64,000 nucleotides of DNA, taken from the NCBI GenBank assembly GCA_963565915.1, contig OY751493.1, positions 2,604,001-2,668,000 of the forward strand, written 5' to 3'. The notes under the pieces are model-generated. The model saw only the letters and a program-made list of their open reading frames with translations. It was not told the origin of the DNA and made no database searches. How positions within the stretch are numbered: position 1 is the stretch's first letter; each line of letters begins with the position of its first letter. Source of the stretch: Entoloma clypeatum. Lineage: Eukaryota > Basidiomycota > Agaricomycetes > Agaricales > Entolomataceae. Both the position numbers and the translations under genes were made by a program. Below, piece by piece: positions 40,511 to 51,105 of the stretch.

Positions 40511-43500
40511 CTACGAGGTCGGAAGTGAGCGTCGACGTGCTCGTGGTGACCCTGTCACAAACGCATCAGGTAATACGGATAACATCGCAGCCGTGAAACT
40601 CGTACGCTCGTCAGTGCCATCCCGAGACACGCTGCGTCGGGAGCCAAACGACGAACGACGAACGTCTTGTTCAGAGATGACACTCCAATCCCCGCTGGAG
40701 CTGCGACCCGAATGAGATCCTGAACCGCCTTGATGGGACGTGAGAGTCGAGTGGTCATTTTCTGGCTCGTCCTCGTCGTTCTCTTCAACATAATTGCGCT
40801 TAATCAGGGATCGAGCATATTCGAGATCACGGTAGATAGACTGAACGGCAGTGGCAACACCATTCTCCTAGATGGCGGTCAGCAACCCCACAAATGTCGG
40901 GAGAGAGGCATACACTGCGAATTTGTTCACCAAGTAACCTAGCACGGTCTATCTGTTTCACATCAGTGGTCGCAGCAAGGAGGGCCTCCGTCAAAGCGGG
41001 GACGGTAAGTTTTCGGACCGCGCTGCCAACTCCTAGAGCTTCGACACGATCAGCCCAGAAGAGTTGATCACCAAAAAATGGTCGTATGATGGTTGGAATG
41101 CCGGCTGGAGGAGAACTGTTTATGATATCAATGTATAAACAATTGAATTCCCACCTCGCAAGCTTGCACCGGTTGTCCCTGCTCCGCCATGATGGCAAGC
41201 AGCGTCAATCCTTTGAAATAACCAGTCATGCGGGATAGAAGAGATGGCGTATATCTGCTTTGGAAAAGGCTCCTCAAGTTCGCCTGGTTCGGCTGCTTTG
41301 ATGTGGAGACGGTCGGACCATCCTTTGGACAGTATGGCATAGACGCCACTACGGACGACTGCGTCAATGACACATTGGGTCATCGACTTCGGCTCCGAAA
41401 CCACAATGCTGCCAAAACCAATGTAGACTATCTTCTTGCAGAGCTTGTGAGCTGTATTAATGAAAGCGACAAGGTCGTCCGGTGGAGTCCATTTCTTCGC
41501 GCTGACATCAGCATCTTCGAGAAACCAATAGCCTTGGGAAACAATCAGGAAATGGAGGAAAATCAACAACTGGCACAAACCTGTCACCCGAATCCACTCT
41601 GGCCAGTCTAATGGGGGCGGAACAACGTGAGGACTAAAATTATACAGGAAAGGAATCTTGTGCGGTTCCATCTTGTCGAGACTTGTACTCGTTAGATGTA
41701 GTATATTACGTCGCCACCGATTGATTTGACCTGCGGTCGCGCGCCAGAAAACTTGGTCGAACATGACATAAGACTGCAGACAAGTTGCAATATCAGCTTT
41801 GCCTAGACAATTAGCATGACTAGTGATTCCTGACCATATAGTTGTAACTACCGCCCATCTAGTGAATGTCAGTAACCGATGTAGGTGTCAACTACGATCG
41901 TGCACCTTTCTCTCAGGTACCGCAAACGCATGCGGATATGCTCTAGAATGCAGAATCAATGGGTTTGTCATCAGTCTATGAACACCTCGTCAAACCTAGT
42001 TCGCGACCATGTCATCGTGAATGCCCGAAAATATGGTATGCCCAGCGCTTCGGCAATGTGGTATCCTCCCATGGCGCTCGGACTTTCAATCAGGACGTCT
42101 GTATTCTGACACGCCTCCCATGATGTCTTTAGGAGATCGTCCACCCATCCACGGAACTACACGGTGTTAACGAAAAGGTGAAGGTGTCGTTGAGTGAGCC
42201 GTACCTTGAGAAGACCTTCCTTCAAGAATGAAACTGTGAATGTACCGTTTTCGACACAGATTCTCATCAGCTCTGCAGGATCACCACCAACATACCCAAA
42301 CTCAATCCCGTGCTTGACGAATGTCAGGATCAACCTCTGAATGACGCTCAGGATATGACTCACAGCTTCAATCCAGTCTTTGAATTCCCCATGGGTGGCA
42401 ATCTTGCACTTATGTCCATCTACTATCAAGCTTTTTGCCAAAGCGATATACGGCTGAACATCCCCACGGGATCCAATAGTCAAGAACGTAAAACGAAGTG
42501 GTTTCGCCGGTTTAAAAGTTAGGAATGTTGAGGAGGCTGATGTGAACATGACAGCTGGCAGTGAGTCTGTCATACTGTCGGATGTCGCTGGCACTGGGTC
42601 TTGCTCTCCATTAGATGATCTGGTGTCGAACTCTTCAAGGATCAAAGCGTCGCGTTTGCCAGGGGAGGCAGGATGTGATTCACCCAAAGCTAATCGACGT
42701 CTAATGTCCTCCATCTGGCGATTGAGCAAGGCAATGAATGCAACCCGTTTATCTTCTGTGCCAAATTCGAAGAATAGTTCTTCATGTCCTTTCACGATAA
42801 TAACGAGGCCGTGATGCCCGAAACGAGCCGCTTTGCACTCTTCGAAGGCTAGGATGTCACGTATGGGCAACGTCATCTATCAAAATCTGTCAGATGTGGT
42901 CTAGAAGAAGTAAGAAGGAAGTGCAAACCCGTGTTCGAACAGTTAAAGGACCACTGGACTTGAAACAGAAGAAGTTGGTTGATACATAAAGTCTCCCATA
43001 TATTGGCAGGAGTCTGAAGATATAACCAGGAAAATCTTGAGAACGTAAGTCGGTCAAACCAAAGAGAGAGATCGTTCAGAAGCACATACAGCCAAGCAAA
43101 GTTTCTTTTTCATCATACGCGAAGGCCGCTCGGAACTTCTCGGTTGCCTCTGGATCCGTTGGGATATCGGGGGTCTCTAGTATGCTGAAAGCGAGATCAC
43201 CTGTGTTTGACCGACTGCTCGGGAAGGATGGGGATATAGTGGGTGAAGAATATGTCTCTTTCACACCCGCAGAGGCATGCTCATATGAGGTCGTCGAACT
43301 GCCAAACACACGCCGGCTGCCTTTCAGCCATGATGGAACTCCAATGGCCCATGAACTACTCTCTCTGCTCAACGAAGTATGATCAGGATCAGGGTGTGAA
43401 GCGGAAGTGGAGGGTGGATACGTGTGATCATCTGACGTCGGCAGGCCCTCGAGAGGTGAACTTTCCCGGGAGTCAGAGCTCTCCGGCCCATGCTCTACAG

Positions 43501-45708
43501 GCAATGCAGTTACGGGAACAAAGGAAGATGAATTGACACGCCGGGCTATATGGGTAAAATCTTCAGTTTCGGACAAGGTTTCGTGGTAGTTTTTCGCGGT
43601 CGGACGGCTGAGAGTCTCTTGAAAAGGTCGCAAGAAGGACGGGAAACGAAATGCAGACGCTGCTTTTGAAGCGTGGTCAGGCGGCAAACTCGTCGCACGA
43701 TCGAGTCCCACCGTGTGGCGTGAAACAGTCGTATCAACAACCGTTTGCGGAGTGCCTGACGCAGGTTGAACGTGATGGGTACGGATGGCATCACGAATCT
43801 GCTCGAGGGCGCCAGGAATATCATGGAAATAGGCGAAAAAATAAGAGTCGACGGAGAAGTGTCCTGCCTTGTCAAAGACTTTCACTTCAATGGTTTCACT
43901 AAAGTCCATAGCCGAAGATTTTTCGACTTCCAGAATAACCGAGTAAGGAATTGCAATCTTGTTTGACGTATTTCAGTCCAACTGAAGGGGTGTCAAAGAC
44001 GAAGGATACCTTTACGCTGTCGCCCATATTCTGTGCCTTGAAAATAACCTTCCGGATTGCCTTAACCCATTCTTCCCTGCTGGGAACAGAATCAGCCGAT
44101 AGATGTACAGTCTTCTGATTTGTCCGGAGACGGAAACCCTTTTCACCATCCGCGTCACAGGATATTGCGTAACGCAGGTCTACAATACCATGGGGGAAAT
44201 AGGGATCCTGTAAGGAACATCAGTTTCGGACGCCGACAAACCGGATGCGATGAAACCATTACCGATGATGATTGGTACCATGACAAAACATCATTCTTCA
44301 GCACAAACCAATGTTTTATCCATCGCTTTGTCCTCTGTGCTTTCTTGCTAAGCGATCCGGATTTGAGGATTTGGTCCTGCGGATATGACATGAGTGTACT
44401 TAATTATAATTCAGAATGACGATGGAAACCTGTCTCGACGGCATATGCGCAAAAAAACACAGATAGGAGTTCGTAAGGTACATATAGCCTTGCAACACTG
44501 CATTTTTCATGAGTTAGCAAAGATCGCTGCTGTTAGTGAATAGGCCTACGTATCGAGCGCAAAAGCCAACAGGGCATCTCTTTGCACCAGTCAGTGAGAG
44601 AAGTGTGGAAGACAGTGAATGTACCTACCTGCCCGAACTTCTTCAATAGCATCTAATTCAAACACCTCCTTCAACTTTTTGGCAAGCTCAGCTCTCCGTT
44701 GAAGTCGCACGGTCGCCATACTCCCTACTCGCGATTTGATGTTGGGAAAGCCTCCTGTCGCAGCTCCACTTTCTGCCCCAGCCCGTGGCAAAGACAAACG
44801 ATGAAGATAGGAAGGCCGTATGTCCGGTGGTCTCGGGGTTCGTTCAAAATCCTCGTTTTCTGCGTCATCATCCCGTTCTGATGTCGCAGACGGGTCTTCT
44901 TCATCAACGGGCAGAGGTACAGAAGGATCTCCTCGACGGGAACGAGTCAAAGGGCGATGGATGGTGTGAATAGAGGAGGCTAATCGCGCTGGAGTAAATG
45001 AGAGAATTGCTGATGGATTCTCAAGCAATCGAGTGACTCACAGCCTTCTTGCGGTCCGTCGTCCTCTTCGCTTGAAGTATCCCCAGGGCCGAGGATGTCT
45101 TCGTCATTCTCGACTTGGGACCATGGCAGAGCCTGAAGGGCTTGGATAAGGGTCTGAGTGCCGGCTCGCATCTGCGAGGCAAGAAGGGGAATTAGATTCC
45201 TTATCCGCGAAAGGGGAGATCTTGACCTACTGAACCGTCTCCGCGGAAAGGGCTTAAAGCGGGTCTCATCGGTGGAGATGGAGGGGTAATGAACGGGGAG
45301 TCATCATGGGATGGAGCCGCTTTCACCGGAACTGATTTCACAGGCCTTGGGGACGTAGGAATAGTTGGGTTGCCATTGTAGACCGGCGAGGTGGGACGCG
45401 AGGCATCCTGGGAAAGGTTGGTGGATGGTGAGAATGCGTCTGATCTATGTGAGTATCGTGATTGTTAGGGGGATGGCCCAGTACGTACTGACTTCATCCG
45501 CAGAGGCATCCCGCGTCTTGCTTCTGCGATTGATGCTGAAAAGCCGACGATGAGGGGTTGGTGGAGGGGTTGTTGCAGGGCTCGTTGTGGCGGCTTTGGC
45601 ATTGATGCTCCGGTTGAGTTTGTCGACAGTCTTCTCGACGGCGGCGGACATGCGCTGGACGCGACTCGGAGAGGTGGGGGACGATGAAGGGACGTTTCCG
45701 GACGACAT
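40511..45708 (-). CDS. ATG26: Sterol 3-beta-glucosyltransferase ATG26/UGT51 with GRAM and PH domains
   Basis: Atg26 transfers glucose from UDP-glucose to ergosterol and is membrane associated. Seen: a Ser/Pro-rich N terminus ([16 protein letters not shown]), [20 protein letters not shown] before the first GRAM region, a PH domain ([20 protein letters not shown]), a second GRAM domain ([28 protein letters not shown]), then the glycosyltransferase: [38 protein letters not shown], and the UDP-sugar motif [20 protein letters not shown] with [18 protein letters not shown]. The C terminus is a Ser-rich tail ending [10 protein letters not shown] at 40511. About a dozen introns; roughly 1,450 residues, normal for fungal Atg26. 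The start could also be six codons upstream at 45726. Identification is firm. Confidence 0.92.
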
Positions 45709-46127
45709 CTGAAGCGGGCTAGTCAAGGCCGGGCTATTGCTCAGGTTGTGTTGCGTCCGCCGTTGCTTTATACAAAGAAATTAATAGTGCATTTCGCGCC
45801 TCGGTCAATGCCGATCGGTCCCGTGACCAACACGTTCTTGTCGCGCCGTATCTCTCCTCCGCCTCGCCCTCCTCGCCCTCCTCTCCTCCCTCTTACGACT
45901 TCCCCCTCATGCGCGGAGAAATATGTGTCGGCGCGGCCTCCATCTTGTCGTACGTTATGCCCCTGCCACCGTCTCGTAATTCCTAAACATGAAACCAGGC
46001 TGGTCTGCATGCTGCTGATGATCTTTGTTCATGTACCACGCCCGATTATTTTTCACTTTATCGCACTAAAAACAGTCCAAACTAGGTTGGTCAAATCAAC
46101 ACGTCCACAGTCCCCCGGACGACAGCA
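45709..46127. promoter_or_regulatory. Divergent promoter region of ATG26 and the SUR7-like gene
   Basis: 419 bp between divergent starts. It contains a CT-rich block at about 45850-45905 (CCTCCGCCTCGCCCTCCTCG and similar), a likely core-promoter or poly-pyrimidine element for the + strand gene. An open frame on the minus strand here (45768-46010) encodes only low-complexity Arg/Gly and is rejected. Confidence 0.45.
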
Positions 46128-47003
46128 ATGGTGAACGCCGTCCGGCTCTTTGATGCGTGCATTCTCACCTCTGCTTTACAGGCTAGGGTCAACGTGTCGG
46201 GATATAGGTCAGGCAGGCGTTTCCCGTAGTTTCCCAACTCCTTCACTCATGCTTTGCAATAGCGCAGCCCTCCAGGCATCCTTCACAGACCCATTCGACA
46301 ACATATATACAAGCAACAGCTCTGCACCTCTCGGGGTAAGCGCCGGCCTGCGGCGCTTATACGCCTTCGGTCTATATTCCCATTGCGCATACGTGAATAA
46401 TACCCATGGAACCTGCGGTAATGAAACAATCGGCGAACAATTTCGTCCCTATGACGCAATAACCTCCGATATGGCCGCCAATTTCTCGAGGATCACAGCA
46501 GCTCTCGTGTCGGATACCAACTTCCAAAGCTCAAATTATCTGGGACAGTCCACCAAAGCGGCATATTGGATGCTCCTGCTTGGGGCCGTTTGTGCTGCCT
46601 TGGCCTTGCTCACGTAACTCTTCATCTGTGGTCCTTTTTGGTTGAGTTGAATGCCAATGTTTTTGTTCATACATCAGGGGAATCCTCAAGAACAGTCTCA
46701 CCTTCTTCGTATCCACGATTTTCTCAGTCGCTGGTAGCCTTTTACTCCTCATCGGCGCGAGCATATGGACGATTATAATAAAGAAAAGCGAGGACGTGAA
46801 TAGCGTGCTTATCGGGACACCCACGAACCCTGTGTCAATTGGTATCATCGTTTCTGCAGGTTCAGGCCTTTACTTGACATGGGCTGCTTTCGTGTGTTTG
46901 GTGCTTTCGATTGTTCCGTACATGATCAGGTGAGGAAAATTGACATAATCCATTTGTATGAACTTATGAGAAATGTCATAGCTGCTGTACATATCGGGGG
47001 TGA
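46128..47003 (+). CDS. SUR7/PalI family plasma-membrane protein
   Basis: SUR7/PalI proteins are four-helix proteins of eisosomes or of the ambient-pH signalling complex. Seen: MVNAVRLFDACILTSALQ, a first extracellular loop with LRRLYAFGLYSHCAYVNNT and CGNETIGEQF, then helices AYWMLLLGAVCAALALLT, TFFVSTIFSVAGSLLLLIGA and YLTWAAFVCLVLSIVPYMI. An intron with donor at about 46937 and acceptor at 46980-46981 leads to the short last exon SCCTYRG and stop at 47003, an ending typical of this family. The N-terminal exon structure between 46182 and 46260 is less certain. Whether it is SUR7-like or PalI-like cannot be told. Confidence 0.8.
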
Positions 47004-48412
47004 TAAACGCCCTGGATGCAGGTCATCAAATTACAGAAGTACGACAGGCTGGCTGCCACGGATGGGATTCCTGTCCGATTTGGATATTCCTAATTACTAC
47101 AACCATTGGAACACTACAAATTGCATAATTTATTACACCGCCAAATGGCGCTCGGGTGGGAGAAACGTGTGGATGAAAGGCTGACGAGCACCTTTTCCCA
47201 CCTGTCACAACATGATTACAGCTAAATGCGAAATTATAGGCGTTTGAAAACAAAACAATATCTAGGGCGGGGCTATAATTCAAGCCCCCGATGGCCCAAA
47301 TTGGTAATGATGGATTGCCCTGTCAGCAATGGTGAGCCGGCAACGTAAGGAAGTAGCCCTTCGGAGTCCCAAAATCAATCCCGCCCTATGTCCTGTTTTT
47401 TTCCCAACCGCCTATCATTTCGCATTTAGCTGTATTCGTGATGGCTCCAATGTTGAGATCCGGCTAGGAGCAGCATGTCACGGCTTTGATGTGGTGGCGA
47501 CATTTACGGTAGATGTTGACGAGAAATGGGCAGACAGCTGGGGCAAAGGAATGTCGTGAGCTTCAAACCAGCTCAGCATGCACAGAATTATTTCATATTC
47601 CTTGTCATTTCCTCAAGCTAAATTCAGAGCTGCTTGATTCCTCTTGCAAGACATGGTTCATCCCTCTTGTGTGATGTGGTTAATTGCTATTATGAGATGC
47701 CGTTAATCCCCCTCACAAGGCCTGGCTGCCTCATCACCAAAACCTGGAAAAGCTGACGAACCGTTCTATTTCTCACGACTTGTACCAATCTTGTATTGGG
47801 AGGATAATTGGTCATGATCAGTTGTGATCTCACGTTGAGATTGTATTAGATTGTCAAGGTGTCGTCATCTTGGCTGGCGTTGTCAACCCTCGACAATCTC
47901 ACCTGGAGCTTGGGTCTCATCCTTTCACAATTTTGTCTAGTATGGGGTGAGATGGCCAGAAAGCTGTTTGTATTTGCTTCGCCAGCTGACAATGACTTCA
48001 GATAAACTTCTCGCGGACTACTTAGCTATCAAACCACTGGCATTGGCAACACTGCGGACAGGTTCTACATGTTCAACCCTTTGGATAACTTGAAGGGAGC
48101 CATCCTCGACTCATGCTCAACTCACATTCCTGATCCACCAGTTTCCCCATTTCGTAGACTCTCCTGTCGAGACTGGGCGGAGGACTCTCGCTGCGACCCG
48201 CTCCCCCGATAGGAACCCATGCCCAGGCACGAAACATGGCAACAATGATTGTGTGTGGAACGTTACCGCTGTGTCGCGACAACGAACAGCCTGAGGTCCG
48301 ATTTCGTGATCACATGGACTTTTGGTGATGACTGCATTAGGCTGCATTAGTTTGACTTTCCATAAATACCTGTGTGCTGCCATGGATCTCGCATGACCTT
48401 GTTTCCTTTATC
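47004..48412. other. Gene-poor region between host genes and the transposon block
   Basis: 1.4 kb with no gene I can support. It contains an imperfect inverted repeat (listed separately) and AT/GC-balanced unique-looking sequence. Open frames here are short and lack recognisable motifs. Confidence 0.5.
47211..47443. repeat. Imperfect inverted repeat, MITE- or hairpin-like
   Basis: Arm 47211-47271 and arm 47380-47443 are imperfect reverse complements; a 17-nt core (ACAGCTAAATGCGAAAT) is identical and the inner ends share AGGGCGGG/CCCGCCCT. The arms flank about 108 bp of unrelated sequence. The outer ends do not show a clear target-site duplication, so a decayed miniature transposon or a transcript hairpin are both possible. 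Confidence 0.6.
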
Positions 48413-48417
48413 CCCAC
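48413..48417 (+). repeat. Target-site duplication of element B, left copy (CCCAC)
   Basis: The five bases directly left of the B 5' LTR are CCCAC. The matching copy is at 58273-58277, read on the minus strand (GTGGG on the plus strand), next to the other B LTR. Confidence 0.75.
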
Positions 48418-48875
48418 TGTTATGGATTCGCTATCCATGGCATTGATTGCTCGGACAAGATACAAGACATAGAGGCCTTATCTGATTAATGGCCAGTTTC
48501 ATCTTATCTATTGGTTTCATGCTTACTATTCACTTTTACATCATTCGGGCCCCGGCCTCCGCTTACTCACTACAGTATGGTCATCGTTACCATATCTAGA
48601 TGGTTACTCTCACACATCCTTGACATCATGTTACTTATTGGACTATACTTAGATACTCTGACTCATGCCGCAGCAGTTACCATAGACACCTACTCCGGGT
48701 CCGCTTCTGGAGTCAGACCGGAACTGCTCTAGAGTCATCTAGATGACTCGACCTTCTAGTATATATAGGGTACATACATTGCATGTATTCCCCAGATCTA
48801 GCAATCACCTTGGTATCCGCCTTTGCTACTTAAGCCTCTCTGCCTAAGCATCACATGGGTTTGTCAACCATAACA
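48418..48875 (+). mobile_element. Element B 5' LTR (458 bp)
   Basis: Starts TGTTATGG and ends CCATAACA, an 8-bp inverted terminus typical of LTRs. A TATATATA box at 48760-48767 lies about 34 bp before the predicted transcript start at 48794. It differs from the other B LTR (58278-58735) at only about three positions by eye. It is a 5' LTR rather than a solo LTR, because a primer-binding site follows it and the flanks here lack a local duplication. Confidence 0.85.
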
Positions 48876-48876
48876 T

Positions 48877-48888
48877 ATTGCTAGATCT
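48877..48888 (+). promoter_or_regulatory. Element B primer-binding site, self-priming type
   Basis: ATTGCTAGATCT begins two bases after the LTR end. Its reverse complement AGATCTAGCAAT occurs once in the LTR at 48794-48805, where a transcript driven by the TATA box would start. This matches the Tf1-type self-priming arrangement. Confidence 0.65.
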
Positions 48889-49194
48889 CACCAGGCTTAC
48901 TCGGAGAGGAACGAGCTACCTACTGAGGTCAAGAACGCACGCATGATGCTCAGCCCTTGGATGACCTTTCCAGGGCAGGACGACTCAAGCTCAACACTTG
49001 GAGTCAGGGCCAGCAACGACCAGCTGGACGAAGAGAACCTTGAGCATGTTGCTCGGTTCAGGGATGGACTATCCTGTGCAGGTCATCGACGACTGCAGGA
49101 AGGAACCTGGAGCGTGTTGCTCGGTTCAGGAATGAATTACCCTGTGGAGGTCATCAATGACAGCAGGAAGGGACCTGGAGCCATTGCTCAGTTC
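48889..49194 (+). mobile_element. Element B internal sequence, left part, with 68-bp tandem repeats
   Basis: An open frame from 48943 (MMLSPWMTFPGQDD) covers two 68-bp units (49035-49102 and 49103-49170) and 24 bp of a third, cut by the insertion of element A1 at 49195. Each unit contains TTGCTCGGTTCAG. No gag or pol motif is seen. The right-hand continuation lies at 59768 going leftwards on the minus strand. Confidence 0.65.
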
Positions 49195-49907
49195 TGTTAT
49201 ATCCGTCTCCGAACCTCCGATCCACTCCGATTGTCCTCCGACATTCCGGACATCCGTTACCTCTGCGTCTCTGCACGTTGCCATTGTGCATTTCATATTC
49301 ATAACTCCATGCCCTTATCCATTTCATATTCATATTCCCGTTTACTTATGCATCGCCTTTTCCGCATGGTCCGTTGACCGACATCTCCGATGTTCGTTAC
49401 AGTCGCTGGCAACTTACGCCACAACTCCGGACCTACTCCGACCATCTCCGTAAAGTAATATCATTTAGGTATTTAAGCTCGTACCATACCTGTAGTTCCT
49501 CAGTTCGAATATCAACAAAGTTCACTCCTCTACTCCCCGTTCATGCCAGAGATCCTCGCTGTGGTACAATACGCCGACGACATCCTCATCTACTGCTCTT
49601 CCTCCATCATTACCCTTCGACGAGCTCAGTACTGTGTCTGAGTTACAACTCCGACGTCGTCCGACCATTTCCATGTCAACGTGTCTCTCACCGAGATCTT
49701 TCCAAGGACCTCCGCACCTCCAACCTCTCCTCCGACCTCCTGAAATTGGGACACCTTATCCAACATACGGCGGCGCAACACATACGTTGAAGCCATGTCC
49801 CTCCCCTTCGTCGTTCCTCCGCATTTCCGGAATTCTGCTCCGGTCTCAGTTCTACGTCCGACCTCCGACGGACTCTGACGAAGCTCCGACTTTTCACCTA
49901 CTTAACA
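49195..49907 (+). repeat. Element A1 5' LTR (713 bp)
   Basis: Begins TGTTATATCC and ends CTTAACA. TATTTAA at 49470-49476 lies 32 bp before the predicted transcript start AGTTCGAATAT at 49502. It differs from the 3' LTR at roughly 25-30 positions by eye (about 4%), including a cluster near 49456-49466, although both are 713 bp long. Confidence 0.9.
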
Positions 49908-49909
49908 GT

Positions 49910-49920
49910 ATATTCGAACT
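49910..49920 (+). promoter_or_regulatory. Element A primer-binding site, self-priming type
   Basis: ATATTCGAACT starts two bases after the 5' LTR. It is the exact reverse complement of AGTTCGAATAT at 49502-49512 in the LTR, the expected first 11 bases of the element transcript. In Tf1 the same 11-base pairing primes reverse transcription. Confidence 0.7.
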
Positions 49921-49947
49921 CAAACCGTTTTTGGATTCCTGCTAGTC

Positions 49948-51105
49948 ATGGCACTCCAAAACACCAAGACAGCAAAAGCCGCAGAAGCTGGCACTTCTAG
50001 GCAACAGGTTCTACAAAATGTCGAACAACGTTTAACAGAACTATCCCCCGTAACTCCCACTACTCCGACACCTCCGGGTTTTCAGCCCATCACACCTCCG
50101 CATAATATTCCGATCCCCACTTCCCCCATAGAATCCGCACCCCCGTCTCCTCAGAATATTTTCGGCCCACAAGCCCTTGCGGATGCTTTCCTCTTAATGA
50201 CCAATGAACTCAAACGCAGCAAAGGTCACAAGCATCATAAAAAGGCTAAGGATCCGGACACCTTCGACGGTTCCGATTCCCGGAAACTGAACCAGTTCAT
50301 CCTCCAATGCACATTGTTCTTCCGCGACAACTCCGAGTATGACGATGACTCTGCCAAAATCACTCTCGCCATCTCTTTCCTCCGAGGCACAGCTCTCGAT
50401 TATTTCGAGCATTTCATCATCGAACCGGACCCGGATAACCCCCCGGACTGGTACAAAGATTGGTCCGCATTCCTCCGCACACTCCGCACAGAATTCGGGG
50501 TCATTGACCCCGTTGCGGATGCTGCCGACTCTCTGGACAATCTCAAAATGCACGAAAATCAACATATTCTCAAGTATAATATCGAGTTCACACGCCTTGC
50601 TGCCAAAACACACTGGGACAGCTCCGCCCTGCATCACCGGTACTACTCCGGGTTGGCGGAGCGGATTAAAGATGTCCTTGGGACTCAAGCAAAGCCAAGC
50701 ACGTTACCAGCACTTAGGGAGCTAGCACAGACTATTGATGCTCGCCACTGGGAACGTCATCGCGAGAAATCCCGCTCCGACAAATCCGCATCCAAATCCA
50801 AGAAATCCAAAGCTAAAACCCCCTCCGCAAACTCCGATAAAAACTCCAAAGCCAAACCGCAGACACAGAACCAGGGCAAACAGTCGAAGCCTTCCTCCGC
50901 TCCCAAGTCCGACATCTCCGACAAACTCGGAAAAGACGGAAAGCTAACTCCGGAGGAACGCAAACGCCGTTTTGACAACAACCTCTGTATGTTTTGTGGC
51001 AAAGCTGGACACGTCGCGAAAGATTGCCTGAAGTCTTCGTCCTCCGCCTCTAAGGCTAAGGCGCGCGCTGCCCAAGCCAAGACCACGGACGAAACAAAAA
51101 ATTAG
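49948..51105 (+). CDS. gag: Element A1 gag
   Basis: 385-residue structural protein of the retrotransposon particle. Seen: a Pro/Thr-rich N terminus, a retrotransposon gag core (FDGSDSRKLNQFILQCTLFF, AISFLRGTALDYFEH, LRTEFGVIDPVADAADSLD), a Lys/Ser-rich linker and one zinc knuckle CMFCGKAGHVAKDC (C-x2-C-x4-H-x4-C). The frame is intact. It ends ETKN-stop with the heptamer A AAA AAT just before the TAG. Confidence 0.93.
   Translation: MALQNTKTAKAAEAGTSRQQVLQNVEQRLTELSPVTPTTPTPPGFQPITPPHNIPIPTSPIESAPPSPQNIFGPQALADAFLLMTNELKRSKGHKHHKKAKDPDTFDGSDSRKLNQFILQCTLFFRDNSEYDDDSAKITLAISFLRGTALDYFEHFIIEPDPDNPPDWYKDWSAFLRTLRTEFGVIDPVADAADSLDNLKMHENQHILKYNIEFTRLAAKTHWDSSALHHRYYSGLAERIKDVLGTQAKPSTLPALRELAQTIDARHWERHREKSRSDKSASKSKKSKAKTPSANSDKNSKAKPQTQNQGKQSKPSSAPKSDISDKLGKDGKLTPEERKRRFDNNLCMFCGKAGHVAKDCLKSSSSASKAKARAAQAKTTDETKN
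51096..51102 (+). promoter_or_regulatory. Candidate -1 ribosomal frameshift heptamer A AAA AAT
   Basis: The heptamer is in the gag frame with TAG as the next codon. The pol frame is -1 relative to gag and is open from here on (TTA GCG GGC). The bases that follow contain AGTCC/GGACT pairs able to form a stem. All three features fit X XXY YYZ slippage, but no experiment is implied. Confidence 0.6.

Noticed and set aside
45768..46010. Minus-strand open frame with Arg/Gly repeats between ATG26 and the SUR7-like gene
   Set aside because: It mirrors the CT-rich promoter tract; the low-complexity sequence has no other support.
47004..48412. tRNA or other RNA gene in the gene-poor stretch
   Set aside because: I found no paired A- and B-box or cloverleaf; the only structure is the imperfect inverted repeat.
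48511..48732. 73-residue open frame in the B LTR, repeated at 58421-58642
   Set aside because: Its recurrence is due to the LTR itself; no motif or start context supports a protein.
48418..48875. Solo LTR interpretation of the left B LTR
   Set aside because: The local flanks (CCCAC and TATTG) do not match and a primer-binding site follows, so it is a 5' LTR of a rearranged element.
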